A DNA stretch of 64,000 bases, taken from assembly GCA_963676415.1 (NCBI GenBank), contig OY781097.1, forward strand, positions 2,976,001 through 3,040,000. Reading direction: 5' to 3'. The translations under genes and the position numbers were made by a program. Positions 8,879-16,254 of this stretch are shown piece after piece. Below the pieces are notes generated by a model, which searched no databases, was not told where the DNA came from, and saw only the letters and a list, made by a program, of their open reading frames with translations. The stretch comes from G963662905 sp963676415. GTDB taxonomy: Bacteria; Bacteroidota; Bacteroidia; Bacteroidales; WRLA01. Positions within the stretch are counted from its first letter, which is position 1. Every line of letters starts with the position of its first letter.

Positions 8879-9568
8879 ATGAAAGATCCCGATTTGCGAA
8901 AAATACTACAAAGCTTTATAATTCCTTTGTTTGTCCTTGTACTCATTTGGTTGGTTTTTATCACCGAAGAAGTTATGGGCTATAGTTTTCATTTTCTGGG
9001 CGTTTATCCGCTCCATTGGAAAGGGTTGCACGGAATAATTACCGCTCCATTGGTGCACAGCGACTTTTCACATGCTTTTTCCAATTCCGTTCCACTGCTG
9101 ATTTTAGGAGCCATTCTTTTTTATTGGTACCGTCCGGTTTCCTTCCGTGTGCTTTTCATTTTGTGGATTGGTAGCGGCATTTTCGTTTGGTTGTTGGGGC
9201 GCCCAAGCTGGCATATAGGAGCAAGTGGCCTGGCTTATGGTTTGGCATCATTCCTTTTTACTATGGGGATTATTAGCAAAAATCCGCGTTTATATTCCAT
9301 AAGCCTTGCCGTTATCTTTATTTATGGAAGTATGGTTTGGGGCGTTTTTCCCGATTTTTTCCCAAAACAAAACATCAGCTGGGAAGCGCATGCTGCCGGA
9401 TTGTTGCTCGGCGTGGTTTTGGCTTTTGTATATCGGTCTTCAGCCCCAAAACGCGAAGTTTACAGCTGGGAACTTGAAGAACCCGAACCGGAAGAAGAAC
9501 CGGAAAAAGATTCTGACATTGTTATAAAGTATGACATCCGTCCAGGGGTAGAAGATCAAAAGCGCTGA
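8879..9568 (+). CDS. Rhomboid-family intramembrane serine protease
   Basis: Membrane protein of 229 aa with about six helices. The rhomboid catalytic features are present: HSDFSHAFSN (His/Asn of the oxyanion region), GASG with the nucleophilic Ser, and EAHAAG with the catalytic His in the last helix. Rhomboids cut transmembrane substrates within the bilayer. The C-terminal 35 residues form an acidic, Glu/Pro-rich cytoplasmic tail that is not part of the fold. A TAGTTTTG -7 box (8830-8837) lies 42 nt upstream, so the gene may have its own promoter. The IS element begins just behind the stop. Confidence 0.88.
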   Translation: MKDPDLRKILQSFIIPLFVLVLIWLVFITEEVMGYSFHFLGVYPLHWKGLHGIITAPLVHSDFSHAFSNSVPLLILGAILFYWYRPVSFRVLFILWIGSGIFVWLLGRPSWHIGASGLAYGLASFLFTMGIISKNPRLYSISLAVIFIYGSMVWGVFPDFFPKQNISWEAHAAGLLLGVVLAFVYRSSAPKREVYSWELEEPEPEEEPEKDSDIVIKYDIRPGVEDQKR

Positions 9569-9597
9569 TCTTGTGTGTAGCGTCCTGATTTTGGTTG

Positions 9598-9645
9598 ACT
9601 CTTTTTTCTTCTTTCCGGGGATCCCCGGAAAGAAGAAAAAAGAGT
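9598..9645. repeat. Perfect 48-bp palindrome inside the IS element
   Basis: Two 24-nt arms with no spacer are exact reverse complements (axis between 9621 and 9622; centre CCGGGGATCCCCGG, flanked by CT-rich and AG-rich arms). It overlaps the end of the left terminal repeat and lies 16 nt behind the orfB stop, where it could end transcription leaving or entering the element. Confidence 0.95.
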
Positions 9646-9661
9646 TTGTTCGACAAATATA

Positions 9662-10612
9662 TTAATTCAATTTTTCTAATGCCACTTCTGGACGCTTTCT
9701 GTAATAAGTTTTCCAGCACCTTTTAAGTTCTCCAGTTTTTTGATGAGCCTTCTCTGGGGTCATCATTTCGACACTTCTGTGTGGGCGCTTTGTATTATAG
9801 AAGTTTATAAATTGGGGAAGTTCTTTTTTGGCTTCGGCCAAACTACTGAATGATATGGTTTTGTCATTGGTAAATTCTTCTTTTATTGTTCGGTTAACAC
9901 GTTCTGCAATAGGGTTTTCCAGTGGATCCCCATTTTCCGTCATGCTAATTGCCATACGGCATTTATTAAGGTGTTTGATGTATTTGTCGCAACAATATTG
10001 GACGCCCCGGTCTGAATGATGGATACACCCATGTGCCTTTAGTCCTCGTGTGGCTTTCTTTAAAGCCCTCAATGCGCCAGTAGCTTCTAATGAGCCACTA
10101 ACATCAAATCCAACTATTTTACGAGAATACATATCTGTAACAAGGGATAGATAAGCAAAACTGTCATTGCCCTTGATCCAAACATAGGTTATATCTGAAA
10201 CCAATACCTGAGAAGGGCCATTGGGAATTAAACCTCTTATCAAATTCGGATACTTGTGATAATGATGATAACTGTTTGTTGTATAAGCCCTGCGCTTTGA
10301 TTTTCTTAACAACAGACCATGCCTGCGCAACAAATCATAGAAACGGTCTCGCCCTATGCTGATATTGTGGGCTTTTAAGTCTTCTTGCAAGCTGCAAAGC
10401 AAGTTCCTGCCACTCCCTTTTTTCCATAACCTTCGTTTTGATTTTATCAGTTCAATAATTATGTCTTCCTGGTAAATAGATTCTTCATTATGGCGAATAT
10501 TCTTGTAATATGCCTGTTTGCTATAGCCAAGCAGTCCGCAAAGGTCTTTGATTGTTGCCCTCGAACCTTTGTCTGCTTTTAGTTGTTGGACAGCTTGGCT
10601 CCATACTTTTTT
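9662..10612 (-). CDS. IS3-family transposase orfB (DDE catalytic domain)
   Basis: The catalytic half of the transposase, read from the -1 frameshift site at 10606-10612 to the stop at 9662 (316 codons). It starts KKVWSQAVQQL and has a helix-turn-helix-like LGYSKQAYYK segment, an HTH_21-type region (IGRDRFYDLLRRHGLLL) and the integrase core with the DDE triad: Asp in SDITYVW, Asp in HHSDRGVQY and Glu in NPIAERVNRTIKEE. The first in-frame ATG is only at 10402, after the N-terminal part, so the protein is normally made as an OrfAB fusion by frameshifting. The orfB frame is intact. Confidence 0.88.
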   Translation of the reverse strand, partial: KKVWSQAVQQLKADKGSRATIKDLCGLLGYSKQAYYKNIRHNEESIYQEDIIIELIKSKRRLWKKGSGRNLLCSLQEDLKAHNISIGRDRFYDLLRRHGLLLRKSKRRAYTTNSYHHYHKYPNLIRGLIPNGPSQVLVSDITYVWIKGNDSFAYLSLVTDMYSRKIVGFDVSGSLEATGALRALKKATRGLKAHGCIHHSDRGVQYCCDKYIKHLNKCRMAISMTENGDPLENPIAERVNRTIKEEFTNDKTISFSSLAEAKKELPQFINFYNTKRPHRSVEMMTPEKAHQKTGELKRCWKTYYRKRPEVALEKLN

Positions 10613-10956
10613 CTGATATCAATTTTTAATTCTTCTTCTGCTACATCCACCATCTTTTGCCACAGGTCGGCCCTGAGCTGCTCCTTCTTTAACTGAGCTT
10701 GAAGGTCCCTGATCTCCTGATCCTTATCTATTTCTTATTTCTTGTTTTCCATTAGCTCTGGATTTATTTGGGATATGCCCCCTTCTCTGTAATTCGATTG
10801 GCCACTAAACTGGCGAATCCAGTACAAAATTGCACAATTACTCTGAATACCGTAAATACGCCGCGCCTCTTCTTTGCTGTACTTACCTGATAACACTTCT
10901 TTAACTACACGAAGCTTGAAATCTTCTGGGTAGTTCATCTTTGTTCTTCTCTTCAT
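10579..10956 (-). pseudogene. IS3-family orfA, interrupted by an in-frame stop codon
   Basis: OrfA DNA-binding half. From ATG 10956 it reads 73 codons with the HTH_Tnp_1 pattern (YPEDFKLRVVKEVLSGKYSKEEARR) and then meets TAA at 10735-10737. Reading on in the same frame gives a normal OrfA tail (EIDKDQEIRDLQAQLKKE, then KMVDVAEEELKIDIRKK) up to the next stop at 10579. The stop is therefore a nonsense change within a longer gene, most likely AAA to TAA. Because the frameshift site lies behind the stop, a full OrfAB transposase could be made only with readthrough. Confidence 0.85.
10606..10612 (-). promoter_or_regulatory. A AAA AAG slippery heptamer for -1 frameshifting in the IS
   Basis: On the minus strand A6G sits where the orfA frame (AGA AAA AAG) and orfB frame (AAA AAA GTA) overlap, exactly one base back. 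This is the usual IS3 signal for making the OrfAB transposase. Confidence 0.8.
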
Positions 10957-11237
10957 TTTAATCCTTGATTTAGTTGACTTCTAATTGTAATTCTGGTCAA
11001 CCTATATCAGGACTATACAGTGTAGTGTTTGTCCATAAAGTCTCCCGAATCTTCGGGATTGTTCAAAATCAAAATCCTCAAATACCTGAGTATTATCCGG
11101 TTTAGATTTTTTATACGCCTTGAATTTGAACTTTATAGAACAAACTCTATCTAGTTTTAGGATAGATTTCCTGCTCCTGTTATCTGTATCACTTTTTTTC
11201 CGATTTTTGTTTTTAATATTCAACAAAATAAGTTTTT

Positions 11238-12350
11238 ATGAAAAAAGTACTCTCCTTTTTATCCGTTCTTGCACTATTGATTACTGCCTGTAATGCCCCC
11301 AATAATGATAAGGGATTTATTATCAATGCTCAAATAGAAGGACTTAGCGATACCAAAGTGTTTCTTCAGGAATATACCGAAGGTGAAATGGTCACAATTG
11401 ATTCAGCAGAATCTGTTGGTGGTCATTTTGTTATGGAAGGTAAGCTGGATGCCCCAAAATTCCTTTATCTGTTTTTGGGAAAGCAGGGGCGTGCTCAGTT
11501 TTTTGTCGAGAATGCCCCTATTGAGTTGACAGGTACAATTAAGGATATGGAAAATGCGAAGATAAACGGCTCTTCTGCTCAGGATGTTTATCAAACATAC
11601 CTTGATCTGGTGCGCCCTTATGAAGAGCAAAAAAATGAGCTGATCAAACAATGGAAATCTGCTACACAGGATAACGATACGGTAAAACTCAAAGAAATTG
11701 ATGTTGCTTATTCTGAGGCAGATAGTATCCAGTCGGTTTTGGTCGAAACATTTATTGACGAAAATCCCGCTTCTGTTGTCAGTCCTTATCTGGTGCGTTC
11801 CAAATTAATTTATAATCTTGATCGTGATGAGCTTCAGGATTATATTGATGCTTTCTCGAAGGAAATCAGCAAGCATCCTTATGTGGAAGTATTGCGCGAT
11901 CGCAGTGCAAAACTTGAGGCTGTGGCTGTTGGCAAACAAGCACCTGATTTTACAATGGCCGATAACGAAGGCGGAGAAATCACACTTTCCGATTTACAGG
12001 GAAATGTACTCCTTGTAGATTTCTGGGCTTCATGGTGCTCCCCTTGCCGTGCCGAAAACCCCAATGTGGTGGCTGCATATCAGAAATATCATGATAAGGG
12101 TTTTGATATCCTCGGCGTGAGCCTTGATAATGATCGCGATAAGTGGCTCGCTGCCATAGAAGCCGATAATCTTGGCTGGCATCATGTTTCGGATTTGAAG
12201 GGCTGGAAAAATGCCGCATCAAGAATGTATGGTGTAATGTCGATCCCGCATAGCGTTTTACTCGATAAAGACGGAAAGATAATTGCACATAATCTGCGCG
12301 GCGAGGAATTACATGAAAAACTAGAAGAGATCTTCTCTGTTGATGATTAA
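11238..12350 (+). CDS. TlpA-like thiol:disulfide oxidoreductase lipoprotein (DUF4369 + AhpC/Redoxin domain)
   Basis: Protein of 370 aa. It begins with a lipoprotein signal (LLITAC, lipidated Cys about residue 18), followed by a DUF4369-type beta domain (residues about 27-120), a helical linker, and a C-terminal thioredoxin-fold domain that starts at QAPDFTMAD and has the active site WCSPC, plus the cis-proline region SIPHSVLLD. Such Bacteroidota proteins work in the periplasm as reductants or disulfide carriers, often linked to cytochrome maturation or oxidative stress. The CSPC pair is intact. It is a single-gene unit with its own terminator, and the IS lies about 220 bp upstream. Confidence 0.88.
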   Translation: MKKVLSFLSVLALLITACNAPNNDKGFIINAQIEGLSDTKVFLQEYTEGEMVTIDSAESVGGHFVMEGKLDAPKFLYLFLGKQGRAQFFVENAPIELTGTIKDMENAKINGSSAQDVYQTYLDLVRPYEEQKNELIKQWKSATQDNDTVKLKEIDVAYSEADSIQSVLVETFIDENPASVVSPYLVRSKLIYNLDRDELQDYIDAFSKEISKHPYVEVLRDRSAKLEAVAVGKQAPDFTMADNEGGEITLSDLQGNVLLVDFWASWCSPCRAENPNVVAAYQKYHDKGFDILGVSLDNDRDKWLAAIEADNLGWHHVSDLKGWKNAASRMYGVMSIPHSVLLDKDGKIIAHNLRGEELHEKLEEIFSVDD

Positions 12351-12371
12351 TTCCATAATAATTATTTGAAT

Positions 12372-12401
12372 AAAAAGGTCATCTTCGGGTGGCCTTTTTT
12401 G
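12372..12401 (+). terminator. Terminator of the TlpA-like gene
   Basis: Stem AAAAAGGTCA / TGGCCTTTTT with one wobble and a loop containing TCTTCGGG, ending in a T-run, 21 nt behind the stop. Confidence 0.85.
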
Positions 12402-12818
12402 TTTTTGATCTAAATTGATCCGAAGATCCCATTGCAATACTGATAAAAATTGTAAATCCTGCCACGAAAAAGCTTGTAGTAAGAGCCTTATTTTGTTATT
12501 TAGAATCACTATGCATAAGAATGGCGTTGTTGGCCTAAATGCCACAATAATTGTTAATTGCCTTGGTTAATTACGAAATGTCGGATAGCTTTATATATTT
12601 ATGTATCTTGATTTGTTCTTTGGGCGAGGTATTCTGTTTTAATTTGGTATTCAAAGTCCTAAATAAGTTTTCCTTCCGGATGTCTTTGCCTGTTTGCTCA
12701 TGTTTAATTTTTAAAGTCTTGTTAATCATTGGTTAATGTTCGTTGTGCCAATTTGGGCTATTGTCAATATTTGCTATAATTAAGACTGATTATAAATAAA
12801 GCTAATTGGATTTCTGAT
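12402..12818. other. AT-rich region upstream of the cytochrome bd promoter
   Basis: About 420 bases with no convincing ORF or RNA gene; the only open frame (from a TTG at 12551) lacks protein-like features. It probably serves as upstream control region for the cyd operon. Confidence 0.4.
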
Positions 12819-12850
12819 TTTGTAATTAAGTATTTCATTTCCTAATTTTG
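12819..12850 (+). promoter_or_regulatory. Promoter of the cytochrome bd operon
   Basis: TTTG (12819-12822), 20 nt, then TAATTTTG (12843-12850): a full match to the Bacteroidota -33/-7 consensus with ideal spacing. Transcription should begin near 12857, about 67 nt before the GTG of the DUF4492 gene. Confidence 0.75.
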
Positions 12851-12852
12851 TT

Positions 12853-12866
12853 TGTTCATTTGAACA
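12853..12866. promoter_or_regulatory. Candidate operator TGTTCATTTGAACA
   Basis: A perfect 6-2-6 palindrome placed exactly over the predicted start point of the cyd promoter, a good position for a repressor. The regulator is unknown. Confidence 0.5.
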
Positions 12867-12923
12867 TTGGTTCATTAAATGTAATTGGTTAATTATTCAT
12901 TTATTATTCAAAAAGACCGACTC

Positions 12924-13139
12924 GTGAGATCATTTTTTAGGAAAGTTTTTTATCTTTACTACGACGGATTTAAGAATATGCGGGATGCCCGCAAGCTTTG
13001 GCTGATCATTTTTGTGAAGCTTTTTATAATGTTCGCCATTTTAAAGCTGTTTTTCTTTCACGATTTTTTGGGGAGCCGTTTTTCTACAGATGACGAGAAG
13101 AGCGATTATATTATTGAGCAATTGACAAAGCAACCATAA
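12924..13139 (+). CDS. DUF4492 protein encoded ahead of cytochrome bd
   Basis: Short protein of 71 aa with one membrane helix (LWLIIFVKLFIMFAILKLFFF). The segment FYLYYDGFKNM at the start and FSTDDEKSDYIIEQL near the end match the DUF4492 family, which in Bacteroidota is typically encoded directly before cydA. I chose the GTG at 12924 because family members begin shortly before FYxYYDGF; a TTG at 12885 would add 13 residues and an ATG at 12978 would lose the conserved start. It lies 22 nt before cydA. Its role is unknown, perhaps assembly or stability of the oxidase. Confidence 0.75.
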   Translation: MRSFFRKVFYLYYDGFKNMRDARKLWLIIFVKLFIMFAILKLFFFHDFLGSRFSTDDEKSDYIIEQLTKQP

Positions 13140-13161
13140 TTACTAATCAAATACGCGCAAA

Positions 13162-14772
13162 ATGATTGAAACCTACGATTTTTCACTGATTGACTGGTCC
13201 CGGGCGCAGTTTGCCCTTACAGCTATGTATCATTGGCTGTTTGTGCCGCTGACTCTTGGCCTGTCGTTCATCATTGCCATAATGGAGAGCATTTATGTTC
13301 GCACAGGCAAAGCTGAATGGAAGCGCATGACCAAATTCTGGTCGGTGCTGTTTGGAATTAATTTCGCAATTGGAGTAGCCACCGGCCTTATCCTTGAATT
13401 TGAATTCGGGACAAACTGGTCGAATTACTCCTGGTTTGTGGGCGATATTTTTGGAGCTCCTCTCGCTGTTGAAGGCATTATGGCCTTTTTTATGGAATCC
13501 ACTTTTATTGCAGTGATGTTTTTTGGATGGAATAAGGTCAGCAAAGGTTTTCACCTGCTATCGACCTGGCTGGTTGCTATTGGAGCCAACCTTTCCGCAC
13601 TTTGGATCCTGGTGGCCAACGCATGGATGCAAAATCCAGTGGGAACTCAATTTAATCCGGAAATGGCACGCAACGAAATGACCAATTTCTGGGAAGTGCT
13701 GTTCAGCCCTACGGCCATCAACAAATTTCTGCACACCATTTCATCCGGCTACGTAACTGCCGCCGTTTTTGTGGTGGGAATCAGTGCATGGTACCTCATC
13801 AAAAACCGTGAGAAACTCCTTGCTAAAAAGAGTATTGTTGTAGCCTCAGTTTTTGGATTGCTCACAACTATTTTCCTGATTGGAACCGGTGATGAGAGTG
13901 CACGTGAAGTGGCAAAAACCCAGCCAATGAAATTTGCTGCTATGGAAGCCCTGTACGATGGGCAAACCAATGCACCACTTGTTGCCATCGGTTTCTTTGA
14001 AAAGAAAAAAGAAGGCGTGCAGTTTCAGCCCAGGGAATTTGCTTTTAGCATCGAAATTCCCAATATGCTTTCCTGGATGGCTTTCCTTGATCCCCATGCC
14101 TTTGTGCCGGGAATCCGTGACCTGGTGCATGGCAACGACAAAATCGAACAACCGATTATGTCGTATATGGAAAAAATCAAGCGGGGAAAAGCGGCACAGG
14201 ATGCCCTTGCAGCAATGAAGCAGATCAAAGATGAAAACCCGACCAATTATAAAACCATTCCTGAATATCAGGCATTGAAATCCAAATTTGAAGATCCTTC
14301 CTGGATTAATGGATATTTTCAGTATTTCGGTTTTGGTTATTATTATGCCGATGACCCAAAAGAGCTGCACGACAACGCCCATATGCTGATCCCACATGTA
14401 CCGCTTACATTTTATTCATTCCATGTAATGGTCGCTTTGGGCGGGCATTTTTTCGTGCTGTTTATCCTGTTCCTTCTTTGGGGCGTTAAAGATAAACTCG
14501 ATAATAAAAAGTGGCTTCTTTGGATTGCTGTTTGGACCATCCCATTGGTTTATATCGCCTCACAGGCAGGATGGATCGTTGCTGAAGTAGGCCGCCAGCC
14601 CTGGGTAATTCAGGATTTGATGCCGACTGTTTCTGCGGTTTCTCAGCTTGATGCCTCATCGGTACAAATTACTTTCTGGTTGTTTGCTCTTACATTCACT
14701 GTCCTGATGATTGCCGAAATCAAGATTATGCTAACGCAAATTAAAAAAGGACCTAAAGACGGAGGACATTAA
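13162..14772 (+). CDS. cydA: Cytochrome bd quinol oxidase subunit I
   Basis: Subunit I (536 aa) of the bd-type terminal oxidase, which oxidises quinol and reduces O2 to water at high affinity in the inner membrane. Haem ligands are visible: His24 in AMYHW (high-spin b595), a His in FLHTISSGY (low-spin b558), and a Met within FHVMVALGG. The quinol-binding Q-loop begins with KTQPMKFAAMEAL, and the GRQPW motif is present. A moderately long insertion follows the Q-loop start (about residues 285-390), as is usual in Bacteroidota enzymes. It is the second gene of the operon, 2 nt before cydB. Confidence 0.97.
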   Translation: MIETYDFSLIDWSRAQFALTAMYHWLFVPLTLGLSFIIAIMESIYVRTGKAEWKRMTKFWSVLFGINFAIGVATGLILEFEFGTNWSNYSWFVGDIFGAPLAVEGIMAFFMESTFIAVMFFGWNKVSKGFHLLSTWLVAIGANLSALWILVANAWMQNPVGTQFNPEMARNEMTNFWEVLFSPTAINKFLHTISSGYVTAAVFVVGISAWYLIKNREKLLAKKSIVVASVFGLLTTIFLIGTGDESAREVAKTQPMKFAAMEALYDGQTNAPLVAIGFFEKKKEGVQFQPREFAFSIEIPNMLSWMAFLDPHAFVPGIRDLVHGNDKIEQPIMSYMEKIKRGKAAQDALAAMKQIKDENPTNYKTIPEYQALKSKFEDPSWINGYFQYFGFGYYYADDPKELHDNAHMLIPHVPLTFYSFHVMVALGGHFFVLFILFLLWGVKDKLDNKKWLLWIAVWTIPLVYIASQAGWIVAEVGRQPWVIQDLMPTVSAVSQLDASSVQITFWLFALTFTVLMIAEIKIMLTQIKKGPKDGGH

Positions 14773-14774
14773 TT

Positions 14775-15920
14775 ATGTTTGAAAATTTATCACATCTCGC
14801 TTTACAGCAATACTGGTGGGTGATTGTTAGCCTGCTGGGCGCATTACTGGTTTTCCTCCTTTTTGTACAGGGTGGCCAAACCATGATATATGCTCTTGGA
14901 AAATCGGAAATGAAACGTACCATGCTGGTCAATGCCCTTGGCCGGAAATGGGAATTTACCTTTACAACGCTTGTGACTTTTGGTGGCGCATTTTTTGCAT
15001 CCTTCCCGCTGTTTTATTCTACCAGCTTTGGTGGTGCATACTGGGTATGGATGCTGATTTTGTTTTGCTTTGTGATTCAGGCTGTTGCTTACGAATTCCG
15101 CTCAAAACCAAACAACTTTCTCGGAGCCAAAGGTTTTGAAGCATTTCTCTTTATTAATGGATTGCTCGGAACCCTGCTCCTCGGAACAGCGGTTGCTACC
15201 TTTTTTACCGGAAGTAATTTCTCGGTCAATGAAATGAATTTCAGCCAATGGGACAATTCCTGGCATGGCCTTGAACTGGCTTTTGATTTTACACGTTATG
15301 CCACATTTATTAACCTTTCTCTCGGTATTGCAGTTTTCTTCCTGAGCCGCGTGCTGGGCGGGTTATATTTTATGAATGCCATTGATGATGATGAAATCTT
15401 TGAAGGAGCACGAAAATGTGTGCTGGGAAATTCGGTGATGTTCCTGGTGTTTTTCCTGTTTTTCCTGGTAAATATACTCGTGCGCGATGGCTTTGCTGTG
15501 GATGCCAACGGTATTATCAGCATGGTACCTTACAAATATTTCCACAACCTGATCGGGATGCCGCTGAATGCGATCATATTCCTGGCAGGCGTGCTGCTCG
15601 TGCTTTTCGGTATTTTTAAAGCTGTCTTCCAAAAATCATCCAAAGGAATTTGGTTCAGTGGCCTGGGAACGGTTTTGACTGTTTTCAGCCTTTTGCTGCT
15701 GGCAGGGTTTAACGGAACATCATTCTATCCGTCGGTTTCTGACCTGCAAAGCAGCCTGACGATAATGAACAGTTCATCAAGTCATTATACGCTTACCGCG
15801 ATGAGCTATGTTTCGCTGATGGTTCCCTTTGTGCTTGCCTATATCTGGTATGCCTGGAAGTCCATCAACAACAAAAAGATTGATGCTGAAGAAATGGAAA
15901 ACGATTCACACGTTTATTAA
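14775..15920 (+). CDS. cydB: Cytochrome bd quinol oxidase subunit II
   Basis: Subunit II (381 aa) of cytochrome bd, a polytopic membrane protein with about eight helices that supports the haem-bearing subunit I. The start (QQYWWVIVSLLGALLVFLLFVQGGQTMIY) replaces the WF..G.FDLG motif of E. coli CydB with the QGGQ variant common in Bacteroidota, and EFRSKPNN matches the conserved EFR motif after helix 3. Gap to cydA is 2 nt and to the 37-aa ORF 15 nt, so all are cotranscribed. Confidence 0.96.
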   Translation: MFENLSHLALQQYWWVIVSLLGALLVFLLFVQGGQTMIYALGKSEMKRTMLVNALGRKWEFTFTTLVTFGGAFFASFPLFYSTSFGGAYWVWMLILFCFVIQAVAYEFRSKPNNFLGAKGFEAFLFINGLLGTLLLGTAVATFFTGSNFSVNEMNFSQWDNSWHGLELAFDFTRYATFINLSLGIAVFFLSRVLGGLYFMNAIDDDEIFEGARKCVLGNSVMFLVFFLFFLVNILVRDGFAVDANGIISMVPYKYFHNLIGMPLNAIIFLAGVLLVLFGIFKAVFQKSSKGIWFSGLGTVLTVFSLLLLAGFNGTSFYPSVSDLQSSLTIMNSSSSHYTLTAMSYVSLMVPFVLAYIWYAWKSINNKKIDAEEMENDSHVY

Positions 15921-15935
15921 AAAAAGGAGGATATT

Positions 15936-16049
15936 ATGATTGTACAGATATTATGGCTTTTAACCTGGCCGCTTTTGATTTTTATTAGCTATCGACTGAT
16001 TCTTTATGCTCTGAAGCGTCAGGAGAAGCATCTAAAAACCGAGGAATAG
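15936..16049 (+). CDS. CydX-like small subunit candidate, 37 aa
   Basis: A micro-ORF (ATG 15936, TAG 16047-16049) directly behind cydB. It has an unusually strong Shine-Dalgarno AAAGGAGG six nt before the ATG. The peptide is one hydrophobic helix (residues about 2-22, IVQILWLLTWPLLIFISY) with a basic C-terminal tail (LKRQEKHLK). Length, topology and position equal those of CydX/CbdX, the third subunit that stabilises the haems of cytochrome bd in Proteobacteria; sequence identity to CydX is not obvious, so the assignment rests on context. A terminator follows at once. Confidence 0.75.
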   Translation: MIVQILWLLTWPLLIFISYRLILYALKRQEKHLKTEE

Positions 16050-16073
16050 AATATAAACTTTTATTGATGTAAG

Positions 16074-16105
16074 AGCTGTCTGTGATTTTTTGCAGGCAGC
16101 TTTTT
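16074..16105 (+). terminator. Terminator of the cytochrome bd operon
   Basis: Stem AGCTGTCTG/CAGGCAGCT (one wobble) followed by TTTTT, 24 nt after the 37-aa ORF. Confidence 0.85.
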
Positions 16106-16254
16106 GTTTTGTGTTAAAAAGAGAAGGCCATGGGTAATGATTGTGATTTTCATTTACTCCACAGCCTTTCGTTTATTGGTTATGTATGTCTGCTGCAATG
16201 AAATCCTGGCAGAAAATTAAATAGCGACAAGGTTTTATTCAGCTCAACATATGC

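Larger units (their letters stand above)
9576..11019 (-). mobile_element. Complete IS3-family insertion sequence, 1444 bp
   Basis: Bounded by 24-bp imperfect terminal inverted repeats (9576-9599 and 10996-11019; 20 of 24 positions match; both begin TGTA and share GTCCTGAT and GGTTGAC). Immediately outside, both sides read GTG (9573-9575 and 11020-11022), a 3-bp target duplication typical of IS3. It contains orfA and orfB on the minus strand joined by an A6G frameshift signal. The element sits between the rhomboid and TlpA-like genes and interrupts neither. orfA has an in-frame stop, so the copy may be inactive. Confidence 0.93.

Noticed and set aside
12551..12736. Open frame of 61 codons before the cyd promoter
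   Set aside because: Begins with TTG, lies in AT-rich DNA, no promoter or ribosome site, and the hydrophobic residues follow from T-rich codons.
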